In this document: positions 59,435 to 64,000 of the stretch, one piece after another
Position numbering within the stretch: position 1 is the stretch's first letter
How the letters are laid out: every line of letters starts with the position of its first letter
Assembly (NCBI RefSeq): GCF_000015265.1
Contig: NC_008699.1
Coordinates: 3,348,001-3,412,000 of the forward strand
DNA: 64,000 nucleotides
Reading direction: 5' to 3'
Origin: Nocardioides sp. JS614
GTDB lineage: Bacteria; Actinomycetota; Actinomycetes; Propionibacteriales; Nocardioidaceae
Notes under the pieces: generated by a model
Seen by the model: only the letters and a program-made list of their open reading frames with translations
Told to the model about the DNA's origin: nothing
Databases searched by the model: none
Position numbers and translations under genes: made by a program

Positions 59435-60187
59435 TCAGGCGAACGGGTCGGCCACCACCTTGTTGCCGTAGTTGTTCCAGAAGTTCTGCAGCACGTAGCC
59501 GTACTCGGACAAGTTCTGGTTGAACGGCTCGAGCATGGCGTTCGCCCACGGCTTCTTCCAGTCCGCCTGGAGCTCGCAGGCGAGCGCGAAGGTGGAGACG
59601 GGCTGCGCGCCGGCCTGCACCATCCGGGCGATCGCGGCGTCGGCCTCGTAGCGGTTCCAGGCGCCTGCGGCGTCGATCACCGGGTAGACCACATACCCGT
59701 CGTTCTGCAGCGAGAGGGTCGGGAACAGGGTGCAGGTGCCGATCGTGACCCCGGCCAGGATGACGTGGTCGCGGCCGGTCTCCTCGACGATCTTGTCGAA
59801 GGCGGCCCGGAAGGTCGGGTCCTCGTAGGCGTTGATGATGCCGGTCCGACGGATGATGGGGGTCTCGGGGAAGAGCTCCTTGATCTCCGGCAGCACGTCG
59901 CCGTTCTGCCAGTGCGCATTCGACGACGTGATCAGGGTGGGCAGCTCGAGGGCCTTCGCGACCCTCGCGAGGCCGACGATGTTGCTCTTGAGCTCCGCGG
60001 CGCTCGAGGTGTCGCGGGTGCTCGCGAGCAGGCCGATCTGGTGGTCGATCAGCAGCACCACGGAGTTCTCGACCGTCGGCTTGTCGTGTCCGAAGCGACC
60101 CGCGGCGCGGGCATCGGCAAGCGAGACCTTGTCAGGCAAGGCCTCGTCGGTGATCGCAGAGATGACGTCAGCAGGACGATCGGTCAT
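59435..60187 (-). CDS. Isochorismatase-family (YcaC-like) hydrolase
   Basis: 250-aa cysteine hydrolase. The catalytic set is Asp in VVLLIDHQIGLLAST, Lys/Glu-type residue in the central helix and Cys in VILAGVTIGTCTLFPTLSLQ. The C-terminal 60 residues (ADWKKPWANAMLEPFNQNLSEYGYVLQNFWNNYGNKV) match the long YcaC-type tail. Substrate unknown. A weak GAGAGTGAG ribosome site lies before ATG 60187. Confidence 0.85.
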   Translation of the reverse strand: MTDRPADVISAITDEALPDKVSLADARAAGRFGHDKPTVENSVVLLIDHQIGLLASTRDTSSAAELKSNIVGLARVAKALELPTLITSSNAHWQNGDVLPEIKELFPETPIIRRTGIINAYEDPTFRAAFDKIVEETGRDHVILAGVTIGTCTLFPTLSLQNDGYVVYPVIDAAGAWNRYEADAAIARMVQAGAQPVSTFALACELQADWKKPWANAMLEPFNQNLSEYGYVLQNFWNNYGNKVVADPFA

Positions 60188-60366
60188 GATCGCTCACTCT
60201 CGAAGAAGGTCCCATCGCTCCAGACACTCCGTTCCCGCCATCCACGCCGGTTGAGCGAGAGCAGGCGGCGACAGCGAACGGCTGGCCGTGGGACCGGGCT
60301 CGGCCGGGCTGCTGCGCCATCGATCGAGCATAGGGCGGCCGCTGGACCGGTGTCACCAGCCCACCG

Positions 60367-60489
60367 TCACCGCGCACCGGTGAGGCCCTCCGCGGTCGAG
60401 CCCGAGAGCCGCTGAGCCAGATAGATCGGGACTGCCGAGGCGAGCACCAGCACCGCGGCCACGACGTTCACGATCGGCGCCTGGTCCGG
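60367..60489 (-). pseudogene. 3' fragment of an ABC transporter permease
   Basis: Forty codons ending in TGA at 60367 read PDQAPIVNVVAAVLVLASAV, then PIYLAQRLSG, the usual last membrane helix and tail of a PotC-type polyamine/solute permease. No start or upstream part exists; the reading frame stops just past 60496, where an unrelated amidohydrolase fragment on the other strand begins. The gap 60188-60366 shows no gene. Confidence 0.6.
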
Positions 60490-60746
60490 CCCGTCTCAAC
60501 GATGCGTTGGAGGAGTACCACGAGAGCCCAGTGGAGCAGTACGGCGGACTCTCGCGGATGGTCAACCGCAACGACGCCGCCGTCCCCGCCGTGTTCATCG
60601 CCGGGCGCCGCGTGGTCGCCGACGGCGAGCCCACTCCCCTGTTGGGCCGCGAACGCACCGGCAGCTTCCTGCGGGCCGAGCAGGCCGCGACCGTCCCCAC
60701 GGTGGCGGCCGCCCCGGCCGAGGCGGAGGTCGAGACCGCGCCCTGA
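60489..60746 (+). pseudogene. 3' fragment of an amidohydrolase-like gene
   Basis: About 85 codons ending in TGA read ARLNDALEEYHESPVEQYGG, then NRNDAAVPAVFIAGRRVVADGEP, which looks like the last strand region of a metal-dependent amidohydrolase. The catalytic domain is missing. A TTG at 60507 could start a 79-aa remnant, but the product would lack the active site. Confidence 0.5.
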
Positions 60747-61153
60747 CCGGTACGGGCGGACCAGCTAGGCCGTCCGCGCCCTGTCGTACCCGCTCTCCAG
60801 GCGCCAACGACGATCATCGGGTAGAGCCCAGGGACATTCCGTAGCCCAGAATGGCGCGGGCCGAAGTCACACCCCCCGGGTCGTGTGCCTGAGAACGCGC
60901 TCTGGCGCGTGGTGGAGCACACGACCCGACCTGACCCAGCCGCAGATGAGTCACCAAGCCGCCTGCCGGACGTGCAGATCCGCTCGATCCTGCTGGGATG
61001 GACATTCATTGGCTGGATCGTCTCCCTGGAGATCGCGTGCACGGCTCACCAGGTCGCTCTCATCCAGCACCGAACCTGAGCAGGCGCCCAAGGAGTTCCG
61101 TCTATCCGCCGCCTGCGGGACGCACGGATCTGCCGACGACCGTGCGTCCAACT
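60747..61153. other. Gene-poor 407-bp stretch, possible membrane-peptide remnant
   Basis: No intact gene is supported. A plus-strand frame at 60885-61079 contains IRSILLGWTFIGWIVSLEIA, which resembles the LGWTxIGWIVAL helix of small superinfection-immunity-type proteins, but the preceding helix is absent. I treat it as a doubtful remnant. Confidence 0.3.
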
Positions 61154-61558
61154 TCAGGCCCTGCTGGTCCGCATCACATTCACCAGAGCCGTGCGCATGG
61201 CTTCGTGCGCGAGCGGAGGCAGGTCGTCCGAACCGAACCATCCGATGTCGTCGTGCTCTTCAGGGGCAGTGTTTGTTGGAGTTCCTTGCCAGTCAGTGAC
61301 CAGCCACGTGCTGAGGAGCACCGGTTGCTCCGCGCGCCCTGCGGTCAGCCGACATAGGTGGGACACCGAGGCCGTCGACACGGTCACGCCGAGCTCCTCC
61401 TGGAGCTCCCGCGTCAGCGCGCCCAGTTCGGTTTCGCCTGCCTCGACGACTCCCCCGGGCAGATCCCACACGTCCGGGTAGGCGATCTTGTTCGGGCTCC
61501 GATGCCCGAGCAGAACGCGATCTTCACTCATCAACGCGCCGACCACGACCTGAATCAC
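61154..61558 (-). CDS. NUDIX hydrolase
   Basis: 134 aa. The Nudix box is GGVVEAGETELGALTRELQEELGV (about residues 35-58), complete with the metal-binding Glu residues. It hydrolyses a nucleoside diphosphate-linked compound, possibly an oxidised nucleotide; identity unknown. GTG 61558 opens the first strand (IQVVVGALMSEDRVLLGHRSPNK). It lies in a less GC-rich stretch between gene fragments and the HEPN/MNT pair. Confidence 0.85.
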   Translation of the reverse strand: MIQVVVGALMSEDRVLLGHRSPNKIAYPDVWDLPGGVVEAGETELGALTRELQEELGVTVSTASVSHLCRLTAGRAEQPVLLSTWLVTDWQGTPTNTAPEEHDDIGWFGSDDLPPLAHEAMRTALVNVMRTSRA

Positions 61559-61718
61559 GAGTCGATCACAGCACAGACAACCGACGTCAGAACCACCTAC
61601 GCCACCTGGCGTTTGCGCCGTTGGCGAGGTGCGTCACTTCGACACGGTTGTGCATCAAGCAGTCGTAGTGACGACGGCGTTGCGTAAGAACGCGCGGGCC
61701 TCGCCTCGAACCACCCGG

Positions 61719-62129
61719 TCAGCGTTCAAGCTCTTCGACCGCACGCGAAACCAGGGTCTGCGCCCAACGCACTGCGTCACGCGCCTTGCGCGAGGACACG
61801 AGCGTCAGTCCGTAGTGCGCTTCGTCCTTGATGTCGATTAGGCGGCGGAACACCTGAGACAGCTTTGCTCCGTCGGGGGTCGCAGTGGCGAGGAGTCCGG
61901 AAGCCGTTCGATGGTCATCGCCGCGGTGAATCAGACCAAGTCGTCGAGCGCAGATCGCGTCGGACGCCGCGATGCCCGCGAGCACCGCAAGACCCGCCGC
62001 GACGCCAGGCATGGCGGCTGAATCATCATCGAGAACGAGACTGGCGACCTCGAGGTACGCGACGGCCGCTTGAGCCCGCGTCCGAGCATCCTCATTGTCG
62101 GCTGCACGGGTCCGCGGCGGCTTAGCCAT
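61719..62129 (-). CDS. HEPN-domain protein, putative toxin of a HEPN/MNT pair
   Basis: 136-aa all-helical protein. It begins AKPPRTRAADNEDARTRAQAAVAYLEVA and ends with the HEPN-type helix RRLIDIKDEAHYGLTLVSSRKARDAVRWAQTLVSRAVEEL. Classical HEPN RNases have Arg-x4-6-His; here the matching place reads KDEAHY, so the Arg is Lys or out of register. It overlaps the MNT gene by 8 nt. The pair looks like a toxin-antitoxin or abortive-infection module; toxicity is unproven. Confidence 0.75.
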   Translation of the reverse strand: MAKPPRTRAADNEDARTRAQAAVAYLEVASLVLDDDSAAMPGVAAGLAVLAGIAASDAICARRLGLIHRGDDHRTASGLLATATPDGAKLSQVFRRLIDIKDEAHYGLTLVSSRKARDAVRWAQTLVSRAVEELER

Positions 62130-62844
62130 CGGCTGAGTCCATGGTGGTCCAGATCGTGAGTCCGCGCGCCTTGACCAGCTCGACTCCGTCGCGACGGACA
62201 TCGGACAGCAGAGGCTGATACTCCTGAGGCGGATGGCGCCATTCATAGAAGGAGAGGTCGACGATCTGCAGTGGGTTGCCGGTCCAGCGCTCGACCCGGT
62301 CGTGCAGATCGGCAAGTTGGCTCTCCCAACGCTTGTCCGCATCTCGATCAGTGGCGCTCAGAGTCACGGCGCCTGCTCCGTCCGCAACCTGACTTCGGAT
62401 GTCGCTGCGGATGCTCTTCGGCCTCGTCTCACCAGGAAACACCTGGTGGACGACGAGCAGGTCGATGTCGCTGTCGACACCTCCATCACCTCGCGCCGCA
62501 GAGCCGAAGACTGCGGCGTAGAGCGGGCGGACCTTCCATGACTTCAACTCGGTCCGGAACCGCTCCCACAGGTCGAGCCTGAGCCCTGCCAAGAGCACCG
62601 CGACCTGAGCAGCGACATGGTCGCGATTGAGTTCGTGGACCTGGTTTCGTCCCATCAAGGTGGCCCGGACCGTGCCCTGCTCCACGAGTCGCGCGAGGCT
62701 TCGCCGGACACCGATCTCGGACCCTCGCGCCACCTCCGCCGCGACCTGGCCCACCGTCAACGGCCGGCCAGCAGTAGCTAGGACAGCCAGCACGGGACCG
62801 TCGAGAGTTGGCACCACGGCTCGCGTCGGATCAGATAGGTCCAT
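62122..62844 (-). CDS. Winged-HTH/nucleotidyltransferase (MNT) fusion, putative antitoxin
   Basis: 240 aa. Residues about 15-75 form a winged HTH (LAVLATAGRPLTVGQVAAEVA...LARLVEQGTV). The minimal nucleotidyltransferase follows, with GSAARGD at 114-120 and Asp126/Asp128 in VDSDIDLLVV. MNT antitoxins can AMPylate their HEPN toxin; the DNA-binding part suggests self-repression. ATG 62844 is 7 nt from the -10 TATACT, so leaderless. Confidence 0.82.
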   Translation of the reverse strand: MDLSDPTRAVVPTLDGPVLAVLATAGRPLTVGQVAAEVARGSEIGVRRSLARLVEQGTVRATLMGRNQVHELNRDHVAAQVAVLLAGLRLDLWERFRTELKSWKVRPLYAAVFGSAARGDGGVDSDIDLLVVHQVFPGETRPKSIRSDIRSQVADGAGAVTLSATDRDADKRWESQLADLHDRVERWTGNPLQIVDLSFYEWRHPPQEYQPLLSDVRRDGVELVKARGLTIWTTMDSADG

Positions 62845-62860
62845 ATCTAATAGTATAAGT
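62842..62860 (-). promoter_or_regulatory. Promoter of the HEPN/MNT pair
   Basis: On the minus strand ACTTATACTATTAGATATG holds the -10 TATACT (62852-62857) and, 7 nt on, the ATG. The stretch is strongly AT-rich, includes the dyad CTATTAG, and overlaps the start, a fitting site for the HTH part of the first gene product. Confidence 0.55.
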
Positions 62861-62892
62861 CCGGCTCTTCTTGGATACCCAACCTGAGTCGT

Positions 62893-63251
62893 GCCACCGG
62901 ACGACCAGGCGCCGTTCGTCATCGCGACGACCGCGACGCCGGGACACACACCCTGGAGCTGCCGTACCTCGCGACCGTCTATGCGCAGGTGCTCGGCGAG
63001 CCGATGCGGGAGTGGACCTCGGCGACGCAGCCCGGAGCGGCGTTCACCGCCGCCCTCGATCGCCACGGCGTCGGGGTGGAACAGGGCCGGTACGGCGCAG
63101 CCTGGACGACCGGCCCGGCGCGGCGCGCCGCCGACCTCGATCTGGTGCGCGGCTGGCTCGCCGACGAGCGGCCCCCGACGATGCTGCACCGCGCCGCTCC
63201 GTGGGGGCCGGTGCCGATCTTCGGTCCGCGACCGGTTCGACGCGTAGCTAG
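62893..63251 (+). pseudogene. Coding-like fragment upstream of the helicase remnant
   Basis: One plus-strand frame reads THTLELPYLATVYAQVLGEP, later GVGVEQGRYGAAWTTGPARR and ADERPPTMLHRAAPWGPVPI, which looks like genuine protein but has no convincing start. The frame is lost near 63245, just before the helicase C-terminus in another frame. Probably the same decayed gene with an internal deletion; function not recognised. Confidence 0.35.
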
Positions 63252-63638
63252 GCCGAGCGGCTCCGGTTCCAGACCGAGCAGGCGAAGGTCTGCGTCTTCA
63301 CCACCGTCGCCTCGATCAGCCTGCACGCCGGCGAGACCCTCGCCGACGGCCGCCAGGCGAGCACCGAGCCGCGGGTGGGCGTCTTCCACCAGGCGCGCTT
63401 CTCCGGCATCGCAGGCCGGCAGGTGACCGGGCGCACCCACCGCGACCGCCAGGTCTCGCCGTGGCACATCGCGTACGCCGAGGGCACGGTCGAGGAGCAG
63501 GTCGGCCGGGTGATGGTGGAGCGGATCGCCGCGGCCTCCGAGACGGTCGGCAGCGACACGACGGGCCTCGCCGATCTCGCCCAGCTGCTCGGAGCCGACT
63601 GGCTGCCGTCGACCACGCTGACCGAGGACGACACCTGA
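63252..63638 (+). pseudogene. C-terminal fragment of a superfamily 2 helicase
   Basis: The frame after a TAG at 63249 reads CVFTTVASISLHAGE, then ARFSGIAGRQVTGRTHRDRQ and YAEGTVEEQVGRVMVERIAA. GRTHRDRQ is a motif VI arginine-finger block, and GTVEEQV is the following segment of SNF2 or strawberry-notch-like helicases. The motor domain 1 (Walker A/B) is absent. Such helicases are frequent on plasmids and phages, so this may mark an old mobile insertion. Confidence 0.55.
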
Positions 63639-63650
63639 CCCGGGCTCGAC

Positions 63651-64000
63651 TCAGGTGAGCGGCACCCGGCGCGCCCAGCGGACCTCGCCGTCGTCGTCGG
63701 TGCGCACCATGGCCAGCAGCAGGTCGTCCTCGGGCCGGTCGGTCGCGAGCTCGGGGCGGGGCAGGAAGAACGCCAGGACGCCCTCCCCCTCCGCCGTCGC
63801 CGAGAGCAGCAATCCCTCGGCGGTGTCCGTGTAGCTGCCGTCGGGGTGGTGCCGCGCCGCGGTGCGGGCGAGCCACGGGTAGTGCTCCGCCAGTGCGCCG
63901 TAGGAGCCGGCCCAGCTGGGGCCGGACGCGCCGTCGGCGTCCCAGGACGCGATGGCCCCCAGAGGCTTCGGCGGGGACAGTCGCTGGTCGAGCAGCACGA
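63651..64000 (-). CDS. Hypothetical protein, 5' end beyond the window
   Basis: At least 115 residues, ending in TGA at 63651. It contains GSYGALAEHYPWLARTAARHHPDGSY, EGLLLSATAEGEGVLAFFLPRP and LLLAMVRTDDDGEVRWARRVPLT. No family recognised. A GTG lies at 63998, but the frame is open to the edge and the true start is probably outside. Confidence 0.6.
   Translation of the reverse strand, partial: VLLDQRLSPPKPLGAIASWDADGASGPSWAGSYGALAEHYPWLARTAARHHPDGSYTDTAEGLLLSATAEGEGVLAFFLPRPELATDRPEDDLLLAMVRTDDDGEVRWARRVPLT

Noticed and set aside
1..64000. tRNA or rRNA genes, intact transposases, integrases or attachment sites
   Set aside because: No cloverleaf with a TTCGA-type T arm, no rRNA core sequence and no transposase or integrase motif was found by reading; a tRNAscan or Rfam run was not possible.

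Overview
The window is high-GC actinobacterial chromosome. GTG and TTG starts, leaderless promoters (TAnnnT followed 6-7 nt later by the start codon), an actinobacterial PspA/HtpX/PspAB set, an ECF41 sigma factor beside a carboxymuconolactone-decarboxylase-like gene, and the gene order dxr-rseP-ispG...proS...rimP-nusA-ylxR-infB-rbfA-truB-ribF...rpsO-pnp-M16 protease...dapB all point to Nocardioides or a close relative in Propionibacteriales. The species is inference; no rRNA or tRNA gene is visible.

Layout. 1-7 kb: erpA end, glycerate kinase, GNAT, quinolinate synthase, and the envelope-stress set pspA-htpX-pspAB opposite a DUF3043 gene. 7-16.9 kb: an aldo/keto reductase, the five-subunit phenylacetyl-CoA epoxidase operon paaABCDE, a GNAT, azlCD, a mannitol-type PTS permease (IICBA) and a divergent zinc alcohol dehydrogenase. 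16.9-17.4 kb: a 109-bp tandem repeat block. 17.4-25.5 kb: secreted M4 protease, dapB, a methyltransferase, a SatD-like regulator with a membrane partner, a COE protein plus ECF41 sigma factor, and a three-gene operon of unrecognised proteins. 25.7-29.8 kb: M16 protease, pnp, rpsO. 30-37 kb: L,D-transpeptidase and the central PTS locus (ptsI divergent from deoR-fruK-fruA-ptsH). 37-49 kb: ribF, truB, rbfA, infB, ylxR, nusA, rimP, a lipoprotein and DUF4439 pair, a HAD hydrolase and proS. 49-57 kb: GNAT, SHOCT protein, two exported phosphoesterases, ispG, rseP, dxr. 57-64 kb: gabT, a glycosidase-like protein, an isochorismatase-family hydrolase, then a decayed, partly lower-GC stretch with gene fragments, a NUDIX gene, a HEPN/MNT toxin-antitoxin-like pair and a helicase remnant.

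How it fits together. The minus strand from 57 kb down to 19 kb carries a conserved translation, RNA and isoprenoid backbone. Accessory modules sit in it at the ispG/GNAT, ribF/rpsO and M16/dapB junctions. The PTS enzymes at 31-37 kb would energise both FruA and the mannitol-type permease at 14 kb, and the two loci share a CACAGAT operator-like motif that may be read by the DeoR-family regulator. The most novel-looking items are the 23.2-25.5 kb operon, a 90-bp structured repeat present twice, and several palindromes placed on promoters or start codons.
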